A stretch of DNA of 64,000 nt from Photorhabdus caribbeanensis (GTDB lineage Bacteria > Pseudomonadota > Gammaproteobacteria > Enterobacterales > Enterobacteriaceae): NCBI RefSeq assembly GCF_018448885.1, contig NZ_RCWB01000005.1, positions 141,031-205,030 of the forward strand, given 5' to 3'. The translations under genes and the position numbers were made by a program. Positions 56,512 through 63,905 of this stretch are shown here, piece by piece (within the stretch, counting starts at the first letter, position 1; each line of letters opens with the position of its first letter). The notes beneath the pieces were generated by a model. The model saw only the letters and a list, made by a program, of their open reading frames with translations, was not told the DNA's origin and did no database searches.

Positions 56512-58428
56512 TTAATTAATCTTCTCAACATCAATTTTTATTTTGATCTTTGTGGGTTTAATACGAGAAATGAGTTTATTTTTTTCCATAGTAATATTCC
56601 TCAACCATATTTCAAGAGTTATAACACTATGTATAAACTGATAATTTACATCAAACGTTGAGTTTACATCTTCAGCTTTTAGCAGGTAAATAGTCAGGGC
56701 TTCGATAAATTTTTTTCTGTCAACCAAACCCATCGCATAAACTAAGCAATCAGCAGAAGAAAAAAACAATTCTTTCAAACCTAATTTAGAATTCAGTAAT
56801 ATTTTTTTTGCCATTCCCTCATATGAGGTTTTTTCTTTTTTAAATTTAAATATTTCAGGTAATATTTTTCTAAATGACTCTCTGGCTAATTTTTTACTTG
56901 AATAATATGAACCATATTTTATTGATTCCAGATATAAATGTTCATGAGGAGGTATTTTTAAAATAAAATCAACCAATCTTAAATCTAAGAATGGGTGTGT
57001 CATAAAACTATTTAAACTCAAAGAGTCAAAATATCTCGCTTTTGGCCATAAAAAATCTAATGCAAATCTATGCCCGTCCAACATTTTTTTATATTTATCA
57101 CTATATAGTTTATTATTTGAAAAGTTTTTTGATTGATAAATATACTTTGGGATTTTAATTATCTCATCTTTCCACTGCGTCTTTAAATATGTACTCTTTG
57201 CCAACCGACTATTAAATTTAGATAAAAATAAATTATAAAAATCCGTATAATAACTTATGTTATAGGGTGATATTTTTTTCTTTTTATTAATGGTACTGAA
57301 CAGTTCAAACGCATTTCTAGCATAACCAGACTTTATTAAAGAATCTAATATAACTTCATCGAACTGCTCACCTAAGATCACATCACCGGACTCCCCGGTT
57401 ATTGCCTGAACAGCGCCTAACTCATTTATAAGCTGATCTAATTGCAGGCATGCTAAACTGTTCGAGCGAGGTTCCGGGCCATCAATATAGATTAGAGGGT
57501 CATTATCTATTAAATCGTTTTGAAACCTTAACGTATTATCAGCCCATAAAATATAAGATGGTTTTTTCAGGTATTTTGATACTTTATTGACTATTTCTGA
57601 ATCTTGGCTATACATTAAGTCATTATTTTTAAAACTAATATTAACGCAAAAATAGTCTAAATTATTTTCCATTGCTGTTGCTAGCACACTACCTGAATCT
57701 AAACCACCACTAAAATGAATTGCTGTTAATCCATTGTTCATTCTGTCTCTTGTTGATTCTCTAAATTTTTCTTTAAACTGACTGGCAAAATCTTTTTTAA
57801 TCATTTTTGATGGATCAATTTCAAAATGATAATCAATAATTTCTTGTATCGAGAACTTACTATTTTTTATTGTTAACTTACTTCCTTTAGGTATTTTTTT
57901 TACATTCATAAAGAAAGTACTATTATCTGGCAATTCATTTTCTCCAACAGCAATATCATTTCCCAAATGATACAACACTGATTCAAAATTCACATCTATT
58001 GAAAAGTCAGTATGTACTATAATTGCTCTTATATCATTGGTTATGATATAACTATTTTTGTAAAAAAAATAATAAATGGGTATTGATGAATAAAAATCAG
58101 TAACAAAATTCAAACCTTCATCATTAAAATACACCAGAGAAAATTCCCCATATATTTCATTGTTTTTTCTGCCCGCGATAACAGAACTTAAACCCTCTTC
58201 TTTTATCCATCCATCTAAAATAATTTTTTGACCTTTAAAAAAAATAAGAGGTGGATTAACTTTTGAAGATATAATGATACAGTTGTTATTTTTCTCTGAA
58301 AAACTGATGAAGTCGTGACTATCATACAAATTATCATAGAAACCTTTTAAATTATGGATATAATTTTTAGCATTAGAATGCTCTAGATTAGTCACAATCC
58401 AAAATGATTTATTTTTATTTAAAGACAT
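56512..58428 (-). CDS. Lasso-peptide macrolactam synthetase (asparagine-synthetase-like, C protein)
   Basis: Adenylates the ring Asp/Glu side chain and forms the isopeptide bond with the core N-terminus. The 638 residues have an N-terminal Ntn-like glutaminase-type domain (about 1-190) with no catalytic cysteine at position 2 (MSLNKN), and a synthetase domain with the PP-loop AIHFSGGLDSGSVLATAM (about 240). The QAITGESGDVILGEQFDE segment matches the pyrophosphate/ATP region. This combination, next to a B2 protein, is specific for lasso cyclases such as McjC. It overlaps the B2 gene by 14 bases. Confidence 0.93.
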   Translation of the reverse strand: MSLNKNKSFWIVTNLEHSNAKNYIHNLKGFYDNLYDSHDFISFSEKNNNCIIISSKVNPPLIFFKGQKIILDGWIKEEGLSSVIAGRKNNEIYGEFSLVYFNDEGLNFVTDFYSSIPIYYFFYKNSYIITNDIRAIIVHTDFSIDVNFESVLYHLGNDIAVGENELPDNSTFFMNVKKIPKGSKLTIKNSKFSIQEIIDYHFEIDPSKMIKKDFASQFKEKFRESTRDRMNNGLTAIHFSGGLDSGSVLATAMENNLDYFCVNISFKNNDLMYSQDSEIVNKVSKYLKKPSYILWADNTLRFQNDLIDNDPLIYIDGPEPRSNSLACLQLDQLINELGAVQAITGESGDVILGEQFDEVILDSLIKSGYARNAFELFSTINKKKKISPYNISYYTDFYNLFLSKFNSRLAKSTYLKTQWKDEIIKIPKYIYQSKNFSNNKLYSDKYKKMLDGHRFALDFLWPKARYFDSLSLNSFMTHPFLDLRLVDFILKIPPHEHLYLESIKYGSYYSSKKLARESFRKILPEIFKFKKEKTSYEGMAKKILLNSKLGLKELFFSSADCLVYAMGLVDRKKFIEALTIYLLKAEDVNSTFDVNYQFIHSVITLEIWLRNITMEKNKLISRIKPTKIKIKIDVEKIN

Positions 58429-58888
58429 ATTTTAATAAATCCTCTGCCATGTTTTTTGAATCAATAACCTGCATTTCTTTTAGGTCCACCCTACCCGGAT
58501 TAAATAATATTTCTTTATTCGAATTTAAGCTTTTTAGTTTAACCCACGCATGACCAAATATTCTTTGATCAACCTTTGTCAATCCATAAATCAAATCTGA
58601 ATCATACCCATTTGAATATAAATATAGCTGTATACATAATGATAATGTATAACACGTACTATCTTCTTTATACATGCCATTTTTATCATGCATCATTTTC
58701 AAAAAAAATTTTATAAAAAAAACTTTTTTGTTAAAATCAAATGCATTACATTTTTTATTTTTCCCTAAATAATCTTTATAGAACTGGATACTTAATTTTG
58801 TATAAACCAATGAGCTATTCTCTAAAAAGCTCATTGCCTTTATAAATTTGTGCATATTTAATAGCATCTTTATTTCATTAGATAACAT
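58415..58888 (-). CDS. Lasso-peptide leader peptidase (B2, transglutaminase-like)
   Basis: Cleaves the leader from the precursor and presents the new N-terminus to the cyclase. The 157 residues end in a transglutaminase-like core: Cys in DSTCYTLSLCIQLYLYSNGY, then DLIYGLTKVDQRIFGHAWVKL with the catalytic His, then an acidic/polar third position near NKEILFN. The layout equals the C-terminal half of McjB and stand-alone B2 proteins. It overlaps both neighbours (RRE protein by 11 bases, cyclase by 14), so translation is coupled. Confidence 0.92.
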   Translation of the reverse strand: MLSNEIKMLLNMHKFIKAMSFLENSSLVYTKLSIQFYKDYLGKNKKCNAFDFNKKVFFIKFFLKMMHDKNGMYKEDSTCYTLSLCIQLYLYSNGYDSDLIYGLTKVDQRIFGHAWVKLKSLNSNKEILFNPGRVDLKEMQVIDSKNMAEDLLKYVFK

Positions 58889-59150
58889 ATTCTAGTATCA
58901 ATCCCTCTTTTTCCAATAAATGAAAGGCTTCTTTTATATTTTCTATATCGATATCATCATCTATTTTCAATTCTTTGATAACATCAGGAAATGAAATAAT
59001 TTCAGACTTACAACTCCAAACATCTTTCGCCGCACCAACTAATCCAATATACACATCACTATCTTTATCTAATACCACTATTTCATCCTCATCTAAAATG
59101 GTGGATATGACATTATTTTTCTTGATAAAAGCCTTATGTTCTTTATTCAT
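58878..59150 (-). CDS. RiPP recognition element protein (B1, PqqD-like)
   Basis: Binds the precursor leader and delivers it to the peptidase and cyclase. From the ATG at 59150 (MNKEHKAFIKKNNVIST) it has 90 residues with the PqqD-like winged-helix layout: beta strands around DEIVVLDKDSDVYIGLVGAAKDVWS and helices near IENIKEAFHLLEKEGLILEYVI. A TTG at 59192 would add 14 residues. Neither start has a strong ribosome site; the hairpin at 59195-59238 lies just upstream. It is the split-B arrangement (B1 + B2), uncommon in proteobacterial lasso clusters but frequent in Gram-positive ones. Confidence 0.85.
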   Translation of the reverse strand: MNKEHKAFIKKNNVISTILDEDEIVVLDKDSDVYIGLVGAAKDVWSCKSEIISFPDVIKELKIDDDIDIENIKEAFHLLEKEGLILEYVI

Positions 59151-59194
59151 ATTAAATATAAACCAAAATATAAGATTAAATTTAATTAACAATA

Positions 59195-59238
59195 GGAGAT
59201 AAATAGGATTATAATTTACGCGCTACCTATTTATCTCC
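59195..59238 (-). promoter_or_regulatory. Perfect 13-bp stem-loop between precursor and enzyme genes
   Basis: GGAGATAAATAGG and CCTATTTATCTCC pair exactly around an 18-base loop, starting 12 bp past the precursor stop codon. There is no long T run. Such intercistronic hairpins in RiPP operons can stabilise the precursor mRNA or act as partial terminators that keep precursor above enzyme levels. Confidence 0.8.
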
Positions 59239-59249
59239 GCTTTCAATAC

Positions 59250-59363
59250 TTATCCGCGACGGATCCCACGAGCGTGAGTGCCATCACCGGGTGAAGATTT
59301 TTTACGCAGAGTAATGGAAACAAATGATCCGTAAGTTTTAATTAAAGGTTGTTTGGTTTTCAT
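59250..59363 (-). CDS. Lasso-peptide precursor (37 residues)
   Basis: A short ORF first in the operon, with AGGA eight bases before ATG. The peptide opens MKTKQPLIKTYGSFVSITL and continues RKKSSPGDGTHARGIRRG. The leader fits the RRE-binding lasso motif P-x-[LI]-xxx-G-x-F-xxx-T exactly (Pro6, Ile8, Gly12, Phe14, Thr18); only the usual Tyr before the Pro is missing. Thr18 at -2 predicts cleavage after Leu19. The core is then 18 residues with Arg at position 1 and Asp at position 8 (ring of eight) and a ten-residue tail. Six Arg/Lys and one His make it highly cationic. Arg at position 1 is unusual, so cleavage needs proof. Confidence 0.85.
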   Translation of the reverse strand: MKTKQPLIKTYGSFVSITLRKKSSPGDGTHARGIRRG

Positions 59364-59992
59364 AATTTACATCCTCAATGATATTAGTGGTATTTAATTA
59401 AAGCACTTTAAATAAAAGTGCAAACTGAATATATATTAATTAAAGTAAAAATAAAAAATTTATTTTATTACCCCCTCACTAGTTGAATATTAATTTAAAA
59501 TCTTTACGTTATAAACATAATGCTTATATCGTATTTATTAGAGGAATAATAAAAAGTATGACTATTATTAATGACTAAATATTAGTTATTACATAGTCAA
59601 TAAACTCACTTATATCGCCTAAAAATATTAAATGTTTTTTTAAATAATAGATGTATTCCTTATCCCGTTCATCGCGCGGGATAAGGTAAAATCACTATTG
59701 ATACTCTTAGTATTATGAAAAGGTATATATTACCGTAATGTTAAAATTTTCTATGAGTAGCCTGGAAATATCACAATCATAACTTCCCAACTCTCTCAGT
59801 TATACCCGTTTCACCAGTGTCGTACTTTCCGTTTTAGTGCCACTATGCAGTTATCTGAATTCCTTATCTAAAATTCAGGTAAAAAATAGGTTACCGATAT
59901 AACTCAATCAGTTGCACCAACACACAATGGGGCTAAAATGAGTTAGATTAGACTGAAAAAACTAGTTTTATTATGAAGTTACATTTAACGGA
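59364..59992. other. Upstream region of the lasso operon
   Basis: Very AT-rich and without a gene. It should contain the operon promoter (read on the minus strand). Two inverted repeats are visible: GCACTTT / AAAGTGC at 59403-59421, in the probable 5' leader, and CCTTATCCCG / CGGGATAAGG at 59658-59686, a possible terminator or operator further upstream. No regulator gene is linked. Confidence 0.5.
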
Positions 59993-60184
59993 TTAAATTT
60001 CAATTAACCCACAACATAAGTTGTTGACCCTACTCACCACAGCCGCTAATATTCCACTTACACCAATGATCCATCGCCTGTCAGGATCGCCTTCGGGTGG
60101 CGAAATAAAACTCTCGTAGCCTGAAAGAGAGAGCAAAAATTGCGGTACATTTGCCCACCTTTGGAAGCAGATATTGTCAGACAT
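59993..60184 (-). CDS. Hypothetical small protein, 63 residues
   Basis: An ORF whose ATG is preceded by AAGGGG at four-base spacing. The product (MSDNICFQRWANVPQFLLSL ... RRWIIGVSGILAAVVSRVNN) has a hydrophobic C-terminal half that could be one membrane helix. I recognise no family. Base composition is less AT-rich than the lasso operon beside it, so it probably belongs to the satellite/prophage remnants on its right. Confidence 0.35.
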   Translation of the reverse strand: MSDNICFQRWANVPQFLLSLSGYESFISPPEGDPDRRWIIGVSGILAAVVSRVNNLCCGLIEI

Positions 60185-60934
60185 AAACCCCTTGTCTGGT
60201 AATGAAGGTCTCTTTTAAACTAATAGATAACCCAAAAGGATATCTTTATCTTGTTACCGAAATGTATTGAACGTGGGTTCATACACTGGCATTTCAAATC
60301 AACATAAATCCTATTTATCTTCAATGAACAACAGGATGGCTTTTGCACATCCGCTCATACTTTTATCTATCCCTGTTTGAATTATTCGACAGATAATTTC
60401 TCTACAGCTAATCCATTAACATGACGACAGTTTGATACTGAATCTGGCTGCGTTTTGCTATGCCTGTTGGCATTTCAACATTTGCGCAGTTTTTGTTGAC
60501 AGTTCGAGGAACTCAAGGCGTCACTTTTGGCGGGTTACCGCTGAAAGTGACGCCGCAGCCAAAGCACCACGCAACCCTGATAGGCTCTAGCCTGATTAAC
60601 TACCCAGTGAATCTGACACTGCATTTTTAGATTGAAAAGGGAGAACTTGACGATATCGAGGCTGGCTTTTAGCCGGTGGGGATGACCTGCAAACGCAGGC
60701 GGCAGTACTAAGTACTCAACCGATACCCCGTAATACCTCAACTTGCGTTCACTCTGGCGCACAGATATTCGTCAAGGACAAAGCAGGTATTTTCTGTTTT
60801 GTCCGAATTGTCGCGCGCCAGAGATTGCATGTTGTCAGGTATAAGTAAGGAAATTTGATGAACAGGCTGATTGAAGAATTAAGCATTCGGAATATTGAGC
60901 GTGTTTATAGTCGTTAAACTTAGCCGTTCGGTTA
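60185..60934. other. Structured non-coding segment upstream of the Ash-like ORF
   Basis: No convincing protein gene, apart from a 19-residue mini-ORF at 60858-60917 (MNRLIEELSIRNIERVYSR) with AAGGA seven bases before its ATG. Several hairpins occur: GGCGTCACTTT / AAAGTGACGCC (60517-60554, 11-bp perfect stem), CTGGCTTTTAGCCGG (near 60662) and CCTGC-AAAC-GCAGG (near 60687). Position and structure resemble the immunity/leader RNA region of P4-type satellites; this is inference. Confidence 0.4.
60517..60554 (+). other. Strong hairpin in candidate satellite immunity region
   Basis: An 11-bp perfect stem, GGCGTCACTTT with AAAGTGACGCC, encloses a second small CGG/CCG stem. No T run follows, which argues against a simple terminator and for a structured RNA or binding site. 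Confidence 0.5.
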
Positions 60935-61153
60935 ATGAGTCCGATAATACAATCAGTTAAAGTATTCCCGCCATTGGCAAATACCAATGGTCAAGGTTTA
61001 GCAGCCTTGTGTAACTATACACTGGTAAGAAGTTTTACCAGTGTGCCTGCATTCGCCCTTTCAATGGTGATTCAGGCAGGGGAGGCTTCGGCCTCGCCGG
61101 TCATAGTTACCCGGTCTGCTAACCCTGCCTTGAATCACCACCATCAATGTTAA
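60935..61153 (+). CDS. Ash-like satellite/prophage protein (tentative)
   Basis: A 72-residue ORF, MSPIIQSVKVFPPLANTNGQ to TRSANPALNHHHQC, whose second half (ALSMVIQAGEASASPVIVTRSANPA) resembles the conserved SMV-x-x-AG region of the phage P4 Ash / Icd-like family. In P4 these genes lie in the derepression/immunity operon. It has no clear ribosome site and precedes the Ner-like gene. Assignment is tentative and from memory of the family. Confidence 0.4.
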   Translation: MSPIIQSVKVFPPLANTNGQGLAALCNYTLVRSFTSVPAFALSMVIQAGEASASPVIVTRSANPALNHHHQC

Positions 61154-61174
61154 TTAATGGAAGGGGTAGCAGGA

Positions 61175-61441
61175 ATGAATAATAATGTTAAAAATGACTG
61201 GCATCAGGCCGATATTATTGCCGCATTACGCAAACGTGGTACAACCTTAGCGGCAGTTTCTCGTGAGTCGGGACTCAGTTCATCTACATTAGCAAATACT
61301 CTCAGTCGTCCCTGGCCTAAAGGCGAATGGATAATTGCGGATTATCTCGGTATACATCCCTCTGAAATCTGGCCTAGCCGTTACTTTGATATGTATGGCT
61401 GGTTAATTGAACGTAAGGTTCGCGATAAACCACAGGAATAA
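61175..61441 (+). CDS. Ner/Nlp-family DNA-binding regulator
   Basis: A small winged-helix repressor like phage Mu Ner and enterobacterial Nlp/SfsB. I start at 61175 (MNNNVKNDWHQADIIAALRKRG) with AAGGGG nine bases upstream; an ATG at 61157 has none. The 88 residues include the DNA-binding helices TTLAAVSRESGLSSSTLANTLSRPWPKGEWIIADYLGIHPSEIWPSRY, which fit the family closely. It probably controls early genes of the mobile element. Confidence 0.88.
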   Translation: MNNNVKNDWHQADIIAALRKRGTTLAAVSRESGLSSSTLANTLSRPWPKGEWIIADYLGIHPSEIWPSRYFDMYGWLIERKVRDKPQE

Positions 61442-61714
61442 CCCGTTTTAATTTGTGATCCAGTTCGTAAAAATGATAAATGTTTATATGAAGCCTTGAG
61501 CGTGAAATGGCAGCCAAATTTGACCATTTCCAAATCTCATGGCTTTTTTGCTTTAACGTTATGATTAAAAAGTTATAAATCTAATTTCTACGTAAAACCG
61601 ACCAAACTTGATGTAGCAAAATAATGTGGGGGTACAACTGGGGGTATGTGACTTTTTTAATAAAATTAATTTATTAAATATTAATATGTTAATATGCCAG
61701 TATTGCGCTCTCCT
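61442..61714. other. Gap between Ner gene and integrase remnant
   Basis: AT-rich with GGGGGTACAACTGGGGGTA near 61630, a motif type also present upstream of the intact integrase at 46805-46860. No gene. A right attachment site might lie here but no exact copy of the tRNA 3' end was found. Confidence 0.4.
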
Positions 61715-61865
61715 CCCCAATAAAATTAAAGAAAGATCCCTGACCAATCTCCATTGTTGTTTACTGGCATCTATCCAATGTACCCCATAGCTGTGATGGA
61801 CAGGGATGCTAGAAATATGAAACTAACAGTTCGATAAGTTGAAACAATAAAACCTCAAGATAAAG
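61715..61865 (+). pseudogene. 5' fragment of a second P4-type integrase
   Basis: This segment aligns with 46733-46940 (with an internal gap), including ACTGGCATCTAT, CAATGTACCCC and GGGATGCTAGAAATATGAAA around the start codon. The reading frame from 61817 begins MKLTVR and then hits TAA where the intact gene has a CAA codon. Similarity ends after AAGATAAAGA. It is a remnant of a second, related island. Confidence 0.85.
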
Positions 61866-61867
61866 AC

Positions 61868-62075
61868 CTATTAAAATTTCATCTAATCAACGATGCAAAA
61901 CAACAGCAAGCAGAATTGTTACAACAAGCAAATGAAACACTCTCATTGCTACAAAACTCTGTTGATTGAGAAGTCGTCAGAGAAAGCCTCTCTGTTCGAA
62001 TGGAAAAAATACCAGCTATTACTTATTCGTGTTGACGTTCTGCAAATGTCTGATGTTCAGATGCCGGAACGGCCA
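61868..62075 (+). pseudogene. 3' fragment of a tail-fibre assembly (tfa) gene, frameshifted
   Basis: One frame reads INDAKQQQAELLQQANETL ... SLLQNSVD and stops. The next frame continues EKASLFEWKKYQLLLIRVDV ... MPERP. Together they make the C-terminal half of a phage Tfa-type chaperone, broken by a frameshift near 61968. It is fused directly to the integrase fragment, so a deletion joined two elements. Confidence 0.65.
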
Positions 62076-62393
62076 ATAGCCAGAATAAACGGGTCGTTCA
62101 TACAATGGTTTTGTTGATGTTAGAGCCACGATACTGAAAGAGATTCAGTCTATAACTTGGAATAAAAAAATTTCAGTAAGAAATGAAAGAGGGGAGAGAT
62201 TAATAACTTATTGATATTGAATTGCTTATTGTAATCAATCATACAAAATTAATTAATCTTGTAAGGAATAAGAACAACACATTATTCTTTTTCTAAACTA
62301 GACTTTGATTGGCATGAGTTGCAAGGTGATTGTTTTTATATTGATTTAAGTATATTGATTATGAAATGGTATTATTTTATTTAAGGAAGGTAT
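62076..62393. other. Gap upstream of the tail-fibre gene
   Basis: AT-rich; GGAAGG lies six bases before the next ATG. No gene, terminator or recombination site was recognised. Confidence 0.35.
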
Positions 62394-63290
62394 ATGAATC
62401 AAAAAAATGATTTTAAAGCATTTTCTATTAGTGATAATGCTAATGTAGTGAGTCAAGAAAAATATGAAGAAAGTCAGAATTTACAGACGGGGTTTCCACC
62501 AGAGAATGTTTCTACTCATGTACTAAATAAGGTATTACGTCAATCATCAATAATATCATCTGTTGTAGCTAATTTTATTGCGGAACAATCTGGCGCTGAG
62601 GTTTTGGATAATGGGGACATAGCCAAACTTACTGCACAATTAAATCAAGCATTAGAACAAAAAATTGCAACAGACATTCCCAATGCTTCATTAACACAAA
62701 AAGGTGTTGTTCAGCTTACAAATGTGATTGGTGATAGTGATACATTGGGAGTTACACAAAAGCTTGCTCAGGAAATAGTAAATTCATTACGTGAATATAC
62801 AGATAATCGAATTGAAACAATCAGTGAAGTTCCTATTGGTTCTCCTATTCCTTGGCCATTGCCTCATCCACCTGCTGGCTATTTTACTTGTAACGGTTCA
62901 GCTTTTGATAAATTACAGTACCCAAAGTTAGCAGAAGCTTATCCTGACGGTAAATTGCCCGATTTAAGAGGGGAATTTATTCGAGGTTGGGATGATAAAC
63001 GCGGTGTTGATAGTGGCCGTAGAATTTTAACTTCTCAGGGGGATGCCATTAGAAATATTGAGGGTTCATTCGCTGGTATGATAGCGCCAAACTATCATTT
63101 GGCAACAAGAGGGGCTATTTATGCTAGTCAAGTTCTTGGAATAGCCTCAGATGGCAGTTTCAAATCATTAAATGTCTCTGACGGGGATACTCCATATGGC
63201 TTTGGATTTCTGGCGTCAAGGGTTGTTCCTGTAGCCCCAGAGAATCGTCCTCGCAATATCGCATTTAACTATATTGTAAAGGCTGCATAA
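62394..63290 (+). CDS. Phage tail fibre / tail-collar protein
   Basis: A receptor-binding fibre of a P2-like tail or tailocin. The 298 residues contain a tail-fibre repeat (about 95-130: NASLTQKGVVQLTNVIGDSDTLGVTQKLAQEIV) and a tail-collar domain (about 148-215: GSPIPWPLPHPPAGYFTCNGSAFDKLQYPKLAEAYPDGKLPDLRGEFIRGWDDKRGVDSGR), ending NIAFNYIVKAA. The N-terminus lacks the long shaft of full P2 H proteins, so it may be a short or alternative fibre. It looks intact and is isolated from other tail genes in the window. Confidence 0.9.
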   Translation: MNQKNDFKAFSISDNANVVSQEKYEESQNLQTGFPPENVSTHVLNKVLRQSSIISSVVANFIAEQSGAEVLDNGDIAKLTAQLNQALEQKIATDIPNASLTQKGVVQLTNVIGDSDTLGVTQKLAQEIVNSLREYTDNRIETISEVPIGSPIPWPLPHPPAGYFTCNGSAFDKLQYPKLAEAYPDGKLPDLRGEFIRGWDDKRGVDSGRRILTSQGDAIRNIEGSFAGMIAPNYHLATRGAIYASQVLGIASDGSFKSLNVSDGDTPYGFGFLASRVVPVAPENRPRNIAFNYIVKAA

Positions 63291-63773
63291 TGATAGGGCC
63301 ATTTGGCCCTTATTATTCAAAGTGATAGCAGTTTATTTTCCCATTATTCAATAACTTCTCTCTTTTCTTTCAGGTAGTCGTAATTTAATAATGATATTTT
63401 TATCATTGCAGTTATTTGGTGGGATGTATTACAGGCAGTTTTATCTGTAAAATTAATATTTTTTTGAGGTTAATTTATTGGGTTTATTGATTGTTTTAAA
63501 GTGGTTTGGTAAATATAATTGGATGTGAAATATATTCAGGAGCTTGCTAATGTAATATTTGGCGGCTTAATTGGCTGACTCTTAATTAGCTCATTTAATA
63601 GTGGGATATGTAAGTTGTATCCAAAAATGGTTAGTATTGATTTACCTCATAATGAATAATAATTGCCGTTATTTTATGATTGGCACCTAAATATAGGTTT
63701 TTAAAATTTACTTTTGCTTTTTTCAAAGGTAAATAATAGCTAAGATATTTTATTTATAAAATGAGATTGAGTG
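63291..63773. other. Gap between tail-fibre gene and small membrane protein
   Basis: Strongly AT-rich. A GGGCCATTTGGCCC palindrome (63296-63309) followed by TTATT lies seven bases past the fibre stop and can serve as a terminator. Nothing else was seen. Confidence 0.5.
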
Positions 63774-63905
63774 ATGAAGGAGTTTGGTGTTCTTATTCTA
63801 ATTGTGGGAATTATTGCTATTTTTACTGCTTTTAATATGGATGTTAGTGTTTCGACTGGCTATGGTGGTCGAGCAGGGCGGGATTCCACTTTGTATTTAA
63901 TTTAA
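63774..63905 (+). CDS. Small single-pass membrane protein, 43 residues
   Basis: MKEFGVLILIVGIIAIFTAF forms one membrane helix, followed by NMDVSVSTGYGGRAGRDSTL. Similar small proteins with an FNMD motif after an N-terminal helix occur near prophage genes in enterobacteria; the function is unknown. The ribosome site is weak (TTGAGTG). Confidence 0.5.
   Translation: MKEFGVLILIVGIIAIFTAFNMDVSVSTGYGGRAGRDSTLYLI

Noticed and set aside
59250..59363. Alternative core beginning after the second Thr (GTH then ARGIRRG)
   Set aside because: It would leave a seven-residue core without any Asp or Glu to close a ring, and it breaks the leader-to-Thr spacing seen in lasso precursors.
60535..60762. Minus-strand 75-codon ORF
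   Set aside because: It spans the structured hairpin region, lacks a ribosome site and shows no family resemblance; the plus-strand RNA structure explains the constraint better.
61700..61720. CTCTCCTCC near 61706 as a right attachment site matching the tRNA-Ser 3' end
   Set aside because: Only nine bases agree, and the following bases align better with the integrase upstream region (46733 onward), so the match is likely chance.
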